DNA from: CAWINX01 sp963837585
GTDB taxonomy: Bacteria; Actinomycetota; Thermoleophilia; Solirubrobacterales; 70-9
Assembly: GCA_963837585.1 (NCBI GenBank)
Contig: CAWINX010000003.1
Span: 930,001-994,000 of the forward strand
Length of the DNA: 64,000 nucleotides
Reading direction: 5' to 3'
Positions 49,155 to 59,785 of this stretch are shown here, piece after piece; the stretch's first letter is position 1; every line of letters starts with the position of its first letter. The notes beneath the pieces are model-generated. The model did not search any database. It was not told where the DNA came from and saw only the letters and a program-made list of their open reading frames with translations. The translations under genes were made by a program, and so were the position numbers.

Positions 49155-50537
49155 GTGAAGACAGAGGTCACAGAGCTTTCCGATTCCCGCGTGAAGGTCG
49201 AGGTCGAGGTTGCGGCCGCCGACGTCGACCGCGGCGCCCAGCGCGCCGCCCGCAGCCTCGCCCGGGAGATGAAAATGCCCGGCTTCCGCAAGGGCAAGGC
49301 GCCGCCCTCGCTGGTCATTCAGCGACTCGGCTTCGGCCCGGTGTTCGAGGAGGCGCTGCGCGACTCGTTGCCCGAGTGGTACGAGACGGCGTTGCTCGAC
49401 TCCGGGGTGAGCCCGGTCGGCAACCCGAAGATCGAGATCACCGCGGCGCCCGAGGACGAGGGCGAGCCGCTCAGCTTCAGTTTCGAGGTCGGGGTGCGCC
49501 CGGCGGCCAAGCTCGGCGAATACAAGGGCCTCGAGGTGGGGCGGCCCGACACCGAGGTGCCCGACGACATCATCGAGCGCGAGGTCGAGCGGCTTCGCGA
49601 GGGCTTTGCTCGGCTCGAGCAGGTCGAGCGGGCCGGCGCCGACGGCGACGCCCTGCTGATCGACTTCGAGGGCTCGATCGACGGCGAGCCCTTCGAGGGC
49701 GGCAAGGCCTCCGACTATCTGCTCGAGTTGGGCGGAGGCCAGCTGATCGAGGGCTTCGAGGAGCAGCTCCGCGGCGCCTCGGCGGGGGAGAGCCGCGAGG
49801 TCAAGGTCACCTTCCCGGGCGACTACCACGCCGAGCACTTGGCCGGCGCAGACGCCGTCTTCGCGGTCAGCGTCAAGGAGGTCCGCGAGAAGGTGCTGGC
49901 GGAGCTCGACGACGACTTCGCCTCCGAGGCCTCGGAGTTCGACACGCTCGAAGAGCTGCGCGACGACATCCGCACTCGCCTCGGCGAGGCTGTCGGACAG
50001 CGGATCGAACAGGACTTCCGGGTCGCCGCGATCGACGCGGCCGTCGACAACGCCACGGTCGAGATGCCCGATGAGATCGTCGCCGCCCGCGCCGAGGAGC
50101 GCTGGGAGCGGGTCGAGCGCCAGATCGCGGGCCGGGGGATGGACCCCGCCGCCTTCCTGCAGATGCAGGGGAAAACTCGCGAGGAGGTGATCGAGGAGTC
50201 AAAGCCCGACGCCGAGCGCGAGTTGAAGCGCGAGTCGGTGCTGGAGGCGATCGCCGAAGCCGAAGAGATCGAGGTCTCCGAGGAGGAGATGGTCGAGGCG
50301 CTCGAGCACACTGCCGAGCACGAGCGGACGACCCCGGAGAAGCTGCTGGAGAGGCTGCGCTCCAACGGCCGCGACGTGCTGGTCAGCGACGACATCCGCG
50401 TCCGCAAAGCGATCGACCTGGTCGCCGAGGCGGCGAAGCCGATCGCGATGGAACAGGCCGAGGCGCGCGAGAAGCTCTGGACCCCCGAGAAGGAACGCGA
50501 GGCCGCCGGGGGCCTCTGGACTCCCGGCTCCGACTGA
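49155..50537 (+). CDS. tig: Trigger factor
   Basis: 460 residues from GTG 49155. The ribosome-binding domain carries MPGFRKGKAPPSLVIQRLG, the GFRxGK loop that contacts L23. The PPIase domain at about 160-245 reads GDALLIDFEGSIDGEPFEGG and GGGQLIEGFEEQLRGASAGE. The C-terminal arms form the substrate cradle. It binds nascent chains at the exit tunnel and has prolyl isomerase activity. It is followed by clpP and clpX, the classic tig-clpP-clpX order. Confidence 0.97.
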   Translation: MKTEVTELSDSRVKVEVEVAAADVDRGAQRAARSLAREMKMPGFRKGKAPPSLVIQRLGFGPVFEEALRDSLPEWYETALLDSGVSPVGNPKIEITAAPEDEGEPLSFSFEVGVRPAAKLGEYKGLEVGRPDTEVPDDIIEREVERLREGFARLEQVERAGADGDALLIDFEGSIDGEPFEGGKASDYLLELGGGQLIEGFEEQLRGASAGESREVKVTFPGDYHAEHLAGADAVFAVSVKEVREKVLAELDDDFASEASEFDTLEELRDDIRTRLGEAVGQRIEQDFRVAAIDAAVDNATVEMPDEIVAARAEERWERVERQIAGRGMDPAAFLQMQGKTREEVIEESKPDAERELKRESVLEAIAEAEEIEVSEEEMVEALEHTAEHERTTPEKLLERLRSNGRDVLVSDDIRVRKAIDLVAEAAKPIAMEQAEAREKLWTPEKEREAAGGLWTPGSD

Positions 50538-50576
50538 GCGGCGAGCACGCCTGGCGCCTTCTATAGAGTGCGTGCC

Positions 50577-51161
50577 ATGAGCCCTCTGGTACCGATGGTG
50601 GTCGAGCAGACCTCGCGCGGCGAGCGTTCGTTCGACATCTACTCGCGCCTGCTCAACGAGCGGATCATCTTCCTCGGCACCGAGGTGACCCAGGACATCG
50701 CCAACCTGATCGTCGCCCAGCTTCTGCATCTGGAGTCCGAGGATCCGGACAAGGACATCAGCCTCTACATCAACTCCCCGGGTGGCTCCGTCTACGCGGG
50801 CCTGGCGATCTACGACACGATGCAGTTCATCAAGCCCGACGTGCAGACGATCTGCGTCGGCATCGCGATGAGCATGGGCGCGCTGCTGCTGGCCGGTGGA
50901 GCGGCGGGCAAGCGGATGTCGCTGCCCAACTCGAAAATCCTCATCCACCAGGTGTCGTCCGGGTTCCAGGGCCAGGCGACCGACATCGAGATCCACGCCA
51001 AAGAGATCATCGACGTCCGCCGTCGCCTCGACGAGATCCTCGCCAAGCACACCGGCCAGTCCTTCGAGAAAGTCACGAAAGACACCGATCGCGACTACTT
51101 CATGAGCGCGGAGGAGGCGAAGGAATACAACCTCGTCGACCGCGTCATCGAGCATCACTGA
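50577..51161 (+). CDS. clpP: ATP-dependent Clp protease proteolytic subunit
   Basis: 194 residues. The catalytic Ser is in VGIAMSMGALLLAGG, the His in PNSKILIHQVSSGFQGQATD and the Asp near TDRDYFMSAEEA. ERIIFLGTEVTQDIANLIVA and YINSPGGSVYAGLAIYDTM are the usual blocks. It forms the tetradecameric barrel fed by ClpX (52349). ATG 50577 gives the mature-like start MSPLVPMVVEQTSRGERSFD. Its stop overlaps the M23 gene start. Confidence 0.97.
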   Translation: MSPLVPMVVEQTSRGERSFDIYSRLLNERIIFLGTEVTQDIANLIVAQLLHLESEDPDKDISLYINSPGGSVYAGLAIYDTMQFIKPDVQTICVGIAMSMGALLLAGGAAGKRMSLPNSKILIHQVSSGFQGQATDIEIHAKEIIDVRRRLDEILAKHTGQSFEKVTKDTDRDYFMSAEEAKEYNLVDRVIEHH

Positions 51162-51715
51162 AGCGCGCCGCGCTCCTCTCGCTCGCACTCGCTTGCGCCT
51201 GCGCTGCTCCGGCAGGCGCTCGCATCGCCACCCGTAACGGGGGCGTTCCCTACTACGGTCACGTCTTCCCGGTCCAGGGGCCGCATTGGACGCGGGGGGC
51301 GATCGGCGACTTCGGCGCGCCGCGCAGCGGCGGCCGCACTCACGAGGGCTTCGACATCGTCGCCGCCTGCGGGACGAAGCTGGTCGCGGCCGCCGGAGGC
51401 CGCGTGTTGCGGCGGGGCTATGACCCGGTCCTCTACGGCAACTACCTGCTGATCCACGGCCAGGGCGAGCGCCGCAGTTACTTCTACGCCCACATGCCGC
51501 GCCCGGCCCGCGTCCACCGCGGGCAACGGGTCTGGCCCGGCGAGTGGGTCGGCAGGGTGGGAAAGACCGGCAACGCCCGCACGGTCGGCTGTCACCTCCA
51601 CTTCGAAATCCACGTCAACGGCCGCCCGATCAACCCAGAGCCGTCCCTGCAACCGCTGGGACCGCTACAGCTGAGCCGGTCGACTGCGGACGAAAGTCGT
51701 TTTTTTCATCCCTGA
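51158..51715 (+). CDS. Secreted M23-family (LytM-type) peptidase, apparent CTG start
   Basis: 185 residues if started at CTG 51158, which overlaps the clpP stop (CTGA) and provides a signal peptide (KRAALLSLALACACAAPAGA). The metal site needs this long form: RSGGRTHEGFDI holds the HxxxD motif, and GCHLHFEIHVNGRPINP holds HxH. A conventional start exists only at GTG 51404, past the first zinc ligand. M23 enzymes cut cross-bridges in peptidoglycan. Placement between clpP and clpX is unusual. The end of the gene overlaps a T-rich terminator. Confidence 0.8.
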   Translation: MKRAALLSLALACACAAPAGARIATRNGGVPYYGHVFPVQGPHWTRGAIGDFGAPRSGGRTHEGFDIVAACGTKLVAAAGGRVLRRGYDPVLYGNYLLIHGQGERRSYFYAHMPRPARVHRGQRVWPGEWVGRVGKTGNARTVGCHLHFEIHVNGRPINPEPSLQPLGPLQLSRSTADESRFFHP

Positions 51716-51724
51716 GATGAAAAA
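51681..51724. terminator. Double, bidirectional intrinsic terminator
   Basis: CGACT-N9-AGTCG followed by seven T residues (51700-51706) is a forward terminator. Overlapping it, TTTTTCATC-CCTGA-GATGAAAAA (51702-51724) gives a 9-bp stem with T on one side and A on the other, working in both directions. It separates the clpP-M23 transcript from the convergent acetyltransferase gene. It is among the few classical U-tract terminators in the window. Confidence 0.75.
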
Positions 51725-51736
51725 CATCGATTTCGA

Positions 51737-52196
51737 TCACTCTTGGGTCGGTAACTCGTACTCGACCGAGTCCTCGGCGGTGGCGCCGGTCGAGTCGTAG
51801 AGGCGCCGGGCCGTCTGTGTTGTCGGGGGCGGTTATCCAGGTGAGCAGCGCGGCGCCGCGCTCGCGGGCGACCGCGGCGCTTGCCTCGATCAGGGTGCGG
51901 CCGACGCCCTGTCCCCGCGCCGCCTCGTCGACGTAGAGGTCGTTCATCAGCACCGTCTCGGCCGGGATCAGCGAGGTGAAGCTCCAGTAGAGGCAGGCGT
52001 AGCCGAGCAGCTCTCCCTCGCCCCAGGCGCCGAGCAGCATGCCGTCTTCGCTGGGGGCGATGAAGCGGCGGAAGAAGGCTCGGTTGCGCTCGGCGTCGAT
52101 GTCGGCGACTTCGTAGAAGCGCTGGTAGGAGGCGATCATCGGCAGCAGCGCCTCGAACTCGGACTCGGCAATCGGCTTGACCTCGACTGGGGCCAT
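51737..52196 (-). pseudogene. GNAT-family N-acetyltransferase, frameshifted
   Basis: ATG 52196 gives PVEVKPIAESEFEALLPMIA and, further on, LMNDLYVDEAARGQGVGRTL, the acetyl-CoA loop (RGQGVG), then GAALLTWITAPDNT. Near 51820 the frame changes and the natural end ARRLYDSTGATAEDSVEYEL stops at 51737-51739. The repaired length of about 153 residues is normal. It should acetylate a small amine; the substrate is unknown. Divergent from clpX. Confidence 0.8.
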
Positions 52197-52348
52197 AAAG
52201 AGACGCTACCGCGACGCAAGGCTGCGGTCAGCGGAAGGGGACCCAGCCGTGGCGGCGTAAAGGGCCGCCTACAGGCCCGGCTTGCAGACCCCTTTAAGCT
52301 TTGGGGGCGCGGCCGGGAGGCACGATCCCCGCAAGGAGGAGATTCAGC

Positions 52349-53635
<1,287 letters not shown>

Positions 53636-53648
53636 CCGCCCGCGGCGC

Positions 53649-54443
53649 TCAGCGCCGCGACATCCGCTCGGCCAGCGCCTCGACCGGCATCGGCACTGAG
53701 AAGAAGAACCCCTGGCCGTAGTCGCAGCCGAGCTCGCGCAGCGAGGCGAGCTGCCCGGGGCTCTCGATCCCCACCGCGATTGTCGCCAGGTCGAGCTCGC
53801 GCCCGCGCCGGATTGCCGCCGTCGCCGACTCGAGCCGCCGGGCGTCGTCGGGAATTCCCTCCACCGTGCGGCGGCCGATCTTGAGGGCGTCGATCGGCAG
53901 CTCGCGGAGCAGATCCACGGAAAGCCCGCCGCTGTAGTCGTCGACGGTGAAGGTCGGCCCCAGCGCCGCGATCGCCCGCAACTTCTCGACGCTGCGCCCG
54001 CCCGCCTCGATCAACGCCGCTTCGGCGATCTCGAAGCCGAGCCGCTCCGCCGAGGCGCTGCTGCGGGCGGCGGTGGAGGAGACGAAGCCGGCGAGGTCGG
54101 CGTTGAAGGCGTGTTCCTCGGAGAGGTTGAGGGAGATCGTCAGCTCGCCGGCGACCCCTTCGCTCCAGGCGGCGAGCCGGCTGAAGGCGGCCTCGATCGC
54201 CCAGCGCTCCAGCGCCGGCAGCAGGTCGCTCGCTCGTGCGGCCTCGATGAAGTCGGCGGGGGCGAGGATGCCTCGCTGCGGGTGGGGCCATCGCGGCAGC
54301 CCCTCCAGCCTGGTGACGGAGCGGTCGCCGAGCGAGACGATCGGCTGGTAGTAGAGCTCCAGCTCGCCTCGGTCGATCGCCTCCGCAAGCTCTCGCGCCA
54401 ACTCGGCGTCATCGCCATTCGCCGGCTGTCGATCGGGTTCCAT
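53649..54443 (-). CDS. EAL-domain protein (variant motifs)
   Basis: 264 residues, essentially an EAL domain alone. ELELYYQPIVSLGDRSVTRL is followed by EGLPRW in place of EALxRW, ISLNLSEE, GFEIAEAALIE, TVDDYSGGLS in place of DDFGTGYS, ALKIGRRTV in place of LKID, and DYGQGFFFSVPM. The metal-binding Glu, Asn, Glu, Asp-Asp, Lys and Gln positions remain, but the LKID Asp and loop 6 are altered. Activity on c-di-GMP may thus be weak or replaced by binding. Convergent with clpX. Confidence 0.85.
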   Translation of the reverse strand: MEPDRQPANGDDAELARELAEAIDRGELELYYQPIVSLGDRSVTRLEGLPRWPHPQRGILAPADFIEAARASDLLPALERWAIEAAFSRLAAWSEGVAGELTISLNLSEEHAFNADLAGFVSSTAARSSASAERLGFEIAEAALIEAGGRSVEKLRAIAALGPTFTVDDYSGGLSVDLLRELPIDALKIGRRTVEGIPDDARRLESATAAIRRGRELDLATIAVGIESPGQLASLRELGCDYGQGFFFSVPMPVEALAERMSRR

Positions 54444-54505
54444 CCGTTGGCGATCCTATTCGCCGGCCTCCCCGTCGCCGCGTCCTGAAACTAGACTCGG
54501 CCGCA

Positions 54506-57064
54506 ATGGGCGAGCAACGGCTTGAGGCGCTGGAGACGAGGACGCGGTACGACCCCACCGAGGTCGAGCGGCGCGTCTTCGCCGAGTGGATCGAGGGCGG
54601 CTACTTCCACCCCGAGGCCACCGGGTCGCCGGCGGAGAACTTCTCGGTCGCGATCCCGCCGCCCAACGTCACCGGGGTGCTGCATATGGGTCATGCCCTG
54701 AACGGCTCGATGCAGGACGCGCTGGTGCGGATGAACCGGATGGGTGGGCGACAGGCGCTCTGGATCCTCGGCACCGACCACGCCGGGATCGCCACCCAGG
54801 CCGTGGTCGAGAAAACGCTGGCCGCCGAGGGAACCTCGCGCCAGGAGCTGGGCCGCGAGGAGTTCGTCAAGCGGGTCTGGCAGTGGAAAGAGGAGTACGG
54901 GTCGCGGATCGTCGAGCAGTACAAGCGACTCGGCGCCTCCTGCGACTACGAGCGTGAGCGCTTCACCCTCGACGAGGGCTACGTGCGCGCCGTCTATCGC
55001 GTCTTCAAGCAGCTCTACGACAAGGGCTACATCTACCGCGACAACTACATGGTCAACTGGGACCCGGGCTCGCACTCGGCGATCTCCGACCTCGAGGTGG
55101 AAAACCGCGAGGTCACCGACACGCTCTTCTCTATCGACTACCCGGTCGAGGGCTCCGACCGGGTGCTGACCGTCGCCACCGTCCGCCCCGAGACGATGCT
55201 CGCCGACACCGCCGTCGCGGTGAACCCCGACGACGAGCGCTACGGGGACCTGGTCGGCGAGCACTGCGTGCTGCCGCTGGTCGGCCGCCGCCTGCCGATC
55301 ATCGCCGACGAGCACGTCGACCCGGAGTTCGGCACCGGGGCGCTGAAGATCACCCCCGGCCACGACCCCAACGACTTCGAGATCGGTCGTGCGCACGGGC
55401 TTGAGGAGATCGGGGTGATCGGCCCGGACGGGCGGATGACCGAGGAGGCGGGAGAGTTTGCCGGGATGACAGCGGCGGAGGCCCAGGTGGCGGTCGTCGA
55501 GGCGCTGCGCGAGGGGGGCCTGTTGCGCGCCGAGGAGCCCTACGAGCATTCCGTTCCCTTTTCGCACCGCTCCGGCGAGCGGATCGAGCCGCTGATCTCC
55601 CTGCAGTGGTTCTGCCGCATGGACGAGCTGGCGAAACCGGCGATCGAGGCGGTCGAGCGCGACGAGGTGCGGATAACGCCGCCGCAGTGGAAGCGCGTCT
55701 ACCTCGACTGGATGCGGGAGATCCGCCCCTGGTGTATCTCCCGCCAGCTCTGGTGGGGGCACCGGATCCCGGTCTGGTATTGCGACCCCTGCGAGGAGAC
55801 CTTCGTCGGCGAAGAGGCGCCGGAGGGCTGCGGTTCCTGTGGGGGCGAACTGCGCCAGGAGGAGGACGTGCTGGACACCTGGTTCAGCTCAGCGATCTGG
55901 CCGTTCGCGACGCTTGGCTGGCCCGACGACACGCCGGAGTTGCGCGCCTTCTACCCGACCAGCTTCCTGACCACGGCGCGGGAGATCCTCTTCCTCTGGG
56001 TGGCGCGGATGATCATGACCGGGCTTGAGTTCGCCGGCGACGTCCCCTTCCGCGACGTCTACGTGCACTCGGTGATCCAGGCCCGCGACGGACGGCGGAT
56101 GTCGAAGAGCCTCGGCACCGGGATCGACCCGCTGGAGGAGATCGACGTCCACGGCGCCGACGCGCTGCGCTTCGGCCTGCTGGCGATGTCCTCGACCCAG
56201 GACGTGCGCTATTCCGACGCCAAGGTCCAGCAGGGCCGCGACCTGGCCAACAAGCTCTGGAACGCGAGTCGGCTGGTGCTATTGAACGTGGCCGAAGTCG
56301 AGGCCGCGCCCCGGCCGGCCTCGATCGAAGACCGCTGGCTCCTCTCCCGATTGGAGCGCACGATCGCCTCGGTGACGACGAAGCTGGAGTCCTACGACTT
56401 CGCTCACGCCGCCCAGGAGGCCTACGCGTTCTTCTGGTCGGAGTTCTGCGACTGGTACCTGGAAATCGTCAAGCCCCGCCTCTACGACGGCGAGGCCGAG
56501 GTCTCGGCGACGTTGCTGTGGGCCCTGGAGCGCGTCCTCGCCCTGCTGCACCCGCTGATGCCCTTCGTCACCGAGGAGATCTGGGCCTACCACCCGTCGC
56601 GGCGCGGCCACCTCGCCGTCCACGCCTTCCCCGTGGCCGACGAGTCGCTCTTCGACGTCGAGGCAGAGGCCCGGGTGGAGGAGGGGATCGAGCTGACTCG
56701 CCGCCTGCGGGCCTGGCGGGACCTGGTCGAAGTGCCGGTGGCCACCGTCCTCACCGCGCGCGCTGAAGGCGCCGGGCCGCAGGAGTTCGTCGGTCGCCTC
56801 GCCCGCTTCGAGTTCGATGCGAACGGAAGCGACCCGGTCGCCTCGGTCGGCCCGGTCAAGGTGCTTTCCTCCCCGGAGCTCGACGCCGAGGCGGTGGCCG
56901 CCCGGCTCGAGAAGCGCCGCGCCGAGCTGCGCGCCGAGGTCGAGCGGGGCGAGAAGAAACTCGCCAACCAGGGCTTCGTCGCCAAGGCGCCCCCCGAGGT
57001 CGTCGAGGAGGAAAAGGGGAAGCTGGCGCGCTACCGCGCCGAGCTCGAGGAGCTCGGCGAATAG
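54506..57064 (+). CDS. valS: Valyl-tRNA synthetase
   Basis: 852 residues, full length. The HIGH motif is PPPNVTGVLHMGHALNGS and KMSKS is DGRRMSKSLGTGIDPL. The editing domain lies between them (VRPETMLADTAVAV, FGTGALKITPGHDPNDFEIG). Zinc-type Cys are present (YCDPCEETF, GCGSCGGEL). The anticodon-binding domain starts near residue 600 and a C-terminal coiled coil (ARLEKRRAELRAEVERGEKK) ends the protein. It charges tRNA-Val. The stop overlaps the presumed folC start. Confidence 0.98.
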   Translation: MGEQRLEALETRTRYDPTEVERRVFAEWIEGGYFHPEATGSPAENFSVAIPPPNVTGVLHMGHALNGSMQDALVRMNRMGGRQALWILGTDHAGIATQAVVEKTLAAEGTSRQELGREEFVKRVWQWKEEYGSRIVEQYKRLGASCDYERERFTLDEGYVRAVYRVFKQLYDKGYIYRDNYMVNWDPGSHSAISDLEVENREVTDTLFSIDYPVEGSDRVLTVATVRPETMLADTAVAVNPDDERYGDLVGEHCVLPLVGRRLPIIADEHVDPEFGTGALKITPGHDPNDFEIGRAHGLEEIGVIGPDGRMTEEAGEFAGMTAAEAQVAVVEALREGGLLRAEEPYEHSVPFSHRSGERIEPLISLQWFCRMDELAKPAIEAVERDEVRITPPQWKRVYLDWMREIRPWCISRQLWWGHRIPVWYCDPCEETFVGEEAPEGCGSCGGELRQEEDVLDTWFSSAIWPFATLGWPDDTPELRAFYPTSFLTTAREILFLWVARMIMTGLEFAGDVPFRDVYVHSVIQARDGRRMSKSLGTGIDPLEEIDVHGADALRFGLLAMSSTQDVRYSDAKVQQGRDLANKLWNASRLVLLNVAEVEAAPRPASIEDRWLLSRLERTIASVTTKLESYDFAHAAQEAYAFFWSEFCDWYLEIVKPRLYDGEAEVSATLLWALERVLALLHPLMPFVTEEIWAYHPSRRGHLAVHAFPVADESLFDVEAEARVEEGIELTRRLRAWRDLVEVPVATVLTARAEGAGPQEFVGRLARFEFDANGSDPVASVGPVKVLSSPELDAEAVAARLEKRRAELRAEVERGEKKLANQGFVAKAPPEVVEEEKGKLARYRAELEELGE

Positions 57065-58293
57065 ACGCCGAGGCCTACCTCGATTCGCTGGAGCCGATCG
57101 GCTGGAAGCTCGGCCTCGATCGGATGCGCCGGCTGACGACCGCGCTGGGCATGCCCCAGCACCGCTTCGCCTCGATCCACGTCGTCGGCACCAATGGCAA
57201 GTCCTCGGTGACGCGGATGACGGCGGCGTTGCTGGAGGCGCACGGCCTCACCACCGGGGCCTGTCTCTCTCCGCATGTGGAGCGCTGGTCGGAGCGGACC
57301 CTGATCCGGGGCGAGGAGATCGGCGCGGCCGAGTTCGCGGCGGCGGTCGAGCGAACCGCGCAAGCAGCGGAGACGGTTAACAGGGCGCTCGAGGAGGGCG
57401 AGTTCGTCACCCAGTTCGAGGCGGCGACGGCGGCGAGCTTCGTCGCCCTCGCAGCGGCCCGGGTCCAGGTCGCGGTTGTCGAGGCCGGGCTGGGGGGGAG
57501 GCTCGACGCAACCAACACGATCCCCTCGAAGGTCACGGTGCTCACTTCGATCGGCCTCGACCACACCGAGTGGCTGGGCGACACCGAGGAGGAGATCGCC
57601 GCTGAGAAGCTGGCGGTTTTGCGCGATCACTCGATCCTGGTTTTGGGTGAGGTGCGGCCGAGCGTGGCGTCCCTGGCCGAGCGCACCGCCGCGGAGCGCG
57701 GAGCGCGCCTGGTCCGGGCGTCGGAGGCCGTTGTTCCCGAAGCCGGTCTTCGCGCCCCCGGTGGGTTCCAGCGGCGTAACTTCGCCCTTGCCTGCGCCGC
57801 TGCCGAGGCGTTCCTCGGAACCGAGTTGGACTGCGGCCGGGTCGCCGCGGTCGCGGCGGCCGTCTCGATCCCCGGAAGGCTGGAGAGGATCGCCGAGGAT
57901 CCGCCCACCTTCCTCGATGCCGCCCACAACCCCGACGGCGCCGCCGCCCTCGCCGAGGCGCTGCCGGAGGTCACCGGGGGTCGTCCGGTGGTCGCCTGCA
58001 TGGCGATCCTCGCCGACAAGGACGCCGGGGGAATGGTCGAGGCCCTGGCCCCGGCCCTGGACCGCGCCGTCTGCGCCGAGCTTCCCGTCCAGCGGCGCGC
58101 GGTGGAGGCCGATCAGCTGGCCGAGTTGTGTCGCGGCGTCGGGTTGACCGCCGAAGCCGAGCCGGACCTCGGGCGCGCGCTGGCGCGCGCCCGGGCCCTG
58201 GCTGTGGAGATCGACGGGGTGCTGATCGTCGCCGGGTCCCATTACGCGCTGGCCCCCGCGCGTGCCGCGCTCGGTGCGATTCCACCCGCCTGA
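57061..58293 (+). CDS. folC: Folylpolyglutamate synthase / dihydrofolate synthase
   Basis: About 410 residues. The P-loop is SIHVVGTNGKSSVTRMTAAL. LSPHVERWSERTLIRGEEIG, FEAATAASFVALAAARVQVA, GLGGRLDATN and SIGLDHTEWLGDTEEEIAAE follow, and the C-terminal domain has FLDAAHNPDGAAALAEAL. It adds glutamates to folates. The first conventional start is ATG 57124, only 25 residues before the P-loop. The frame continues upstream as DAEAYLDSLEPIGWKLGL with a GAGGAG site placed for an ATA at 57061 overlapping the valS stop. That N-terminus looks genuine, so the start codon is either non-standard or miscalled. Confidence 0.92.
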   Translation: MDAEAYLDSLEPIGWKLGLDRMRRLTTALGMPQHRFASIHVVGTNGKSSVTRMTAALLEAHGLTTGACLSPHVERWSERTLIRGEEIGAAEFAAAVERTAQAAETVNRALEEGEFVTQFEAATAASFVALAAARVQVAVVEAGLGGRLDATNTIPSKVTVLTSIGLDHTEWLGDTEEEIAAEKLAVLRDHSILVLGEVRPSVASLAERTAAERGARLVRASEAVVPEAGLRAPGGFQRRNFALACAAAEAFLGTELDCGRVAAVAAAVSIPGRLERIAEDPPTFLDAAHNPDGAAALAEALPEVTGGRPVVACMAILADKDAGGMVEALAPALDRAVCAELPVQRRAVEADQLAELCRGVGLTAEAEPDLGRALARARALAVEIDGVLIVAGSHYALAPARAALGAIPPA

Positions 58294-58320
58294 AACTCCG
58301 GCCTGTGCGAGGATTCGGCG

Positions 58321-58440
58321 ATGGAACGAGGAGCCGGCTCCGAGCTGCTTTCGATGATGGGCCTGGTCGCCGCCGTGGTCGCCCTCGTGATCCTCGTCTT
58401 CTTCGGAATCGGCTACCTGTTCGGAAGTATGTTCCTCTGA
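58321..58440 (+). CDS. 39-aa single-helix membrane protein
   Basis: ATG 58321 gives MERGAGSELLSMMG and one strong hydrophobic helix (LVAAVVALVILVFFGIGYLF), ending GSMFL. It fills the gap between folC and the zinc-ribbon gene on the same strand. Its composition is clearly that of a membrane peptide; no function is known. A real gene is likely because the start, helix and stop fit exactly between its neighbours. Confidence 0.55.
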   Translation: MERGAGSELLSMMGLVAAVVALVILVFFGIGYLFGSMFL

Positions 58441-58519
58441 CTCTTTGCCCTCGGGAGGGACAGGGATCGTGACCCGCGCGGCGAAGTAGACTGCCCGCTC
58501 CCCTTCGGCGGACCCAGCA

Positions 58520-59229
58520 ATGGCACTCGCGATCTTCGGCATCAGCAACAGCGGTCTCAACTTGTTCGTGAGCCTGCTCATCCTTGCGCTCGTCGTCGTC
58601 TGGCTGGCGCTGATCGTCTACACCTACCTCGACGCGAAGCGCCGACTCTCGGACCCGTTCCTGGTCGCCTGCGCGACGATCGCCTCCTTCTTCCCCTACA
58701 TCGGCACCGCGGTCTACGCGATCGTGCGCCCGCCGGAGTTCCTCGAGGACGCACACGAGCGCGAGCTGGAGATCAAGGCGGCCGACCTGCGGGTACGCCA
58801 GCTGACCGAGCAGTCGTGCCCCAACTGCTCCTACCCGATCGAGAAGAACTACCTGCGCTGCCCGCAGTGCCAGCGCCGCCTCAAGGACCCCTGTCAGAGC
58901 TGTGGCAAGCCCGTCGACCCGCGCTGGTCGCTCTGTCCCTACTGCGAGACCGCCCTGCCGGAGCGCGCCCGTCGCCCGAAACGCTCCGCCGAGGGACGCA
59001 AGTCGTCCTCGCGCGGTGAGCGGCAGTCAAAGAGCGGGAGCGACCGTCAGAGCGGCCGCCGGCCAAACGCCAGTCTTCAGAGCGGAAGAAATCGACCGCG
59101 TCGAAACGGGAGCCGGCCCGCCCCGCGACCCGTCGCCCCAAAGAGGCGCCCTCTCAGGAGGCGCCCTCTCGCCCCGCCGCCGCCGTGCAGGAGCCTCCGG
59201 CCGGCGAGGACTCCGCCGAGAAGTCGTAA
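58520..59229 (+). pseudogene. Membrane protein with double zinc ribbon, C-terminal frameshift
   Basis: ATG 58520 opens ALAIFGISNSGLNLFVSLLI and LALVVVWLALIVYTYLDAKR, two helices, a third at about 45-65, then a zinc-ribbon pair: CPNCSYPIEKNYLRCPQC and CQSCGKPVDPRWSLCPYC. The tail is a Lys/Ser/Pro-rich disordered region. Near 59060 the better frame changes (KRQSSERKKSTASKREPARP) and stops at 59227-59229 after GEDSAEKS. The loss affects only the tail, so the protein may work either way. Placement next to ndk and folC is conserved in related genomes as far as I recall. Confidence 0.7.
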
Positions 59230-59247
59230 CCGGTAGGTTCCCGCGCC

Positions 59248-59655
59248 GTGTCCAGGACTCTGATCCTCGTCAAGCCCGACGCCTTCGAGCGCGCCCTGAC
59301 CGGCGAGGTGCTCGCCCGCTTTGAGCGCAAGGGCCTGCGCATCGTGGCGCTGAAGCTGATCCAGGCCGACGAGGCGATCGCCAACGAGCACTACGCCGAG
59401 CACACGGAGAAGCCGTTCTTCGGCGAGCTGGTCGACTTCATCACCGGTGGGCCGCTCGTCGCGGCGGTGCTCGAGGGGCACGAAGCTGTCGCCGCCGCTC
59501 GCCAGCTGATCGGGGCGACCAACCCGGTCGAGGCCGCGCCCGGCTCGATCCGCGGCGACTACGCCCTCGAGGTGACCTTCAACATGGTCCACGGCTCTGA
59601 CGCCGACGAGTCGGCCGAGCGCGAGATCGGGATCTGGTTTCCGGAGTTGACGTAG
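59248..59655 (+). CDS. ndk: Nucleoside diphosphate kinase
   Basis: 135 residues from GTG 59248. The sequence SRTLILVKPDAFERALTGEV, FERKGLRIVALKLIQADEAI and PVEAAPGSIRGDYALEVTFN leads to MVHGSDADESAEREIGIWF with the phosphorylated His. The length is standard. It balances nucleoside triphosphates by ping-pong phosphate transfer. The order folC, zinc ribbon, ndk, maf, mreB is intact here. Confidence 0.97.
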   Translation: MSRTLILVKPDAFERALTGEVLARFERKGLRIVALKLIQADEAIANEHYAEHTEKPFFGELVDFITGGPLVAAVLEGHEAVAAARQLIGATNPVEAAPGSIRGDYALEVTFNMVHGSDADESAEREIGIWFPELT

Positions 59656-59785
59656 GCGAATTGGGCCGGCGGGTCCTGTCGCCGGTTTTGGTGCCACCAT
59701 CCCTGCGGGCGGCGGACTGCTGCCGCCTCCTCGGGAGCGGTCCGCGCAAAAGACAAGACGCGCCACCCCCCGCCGCCAGATACGC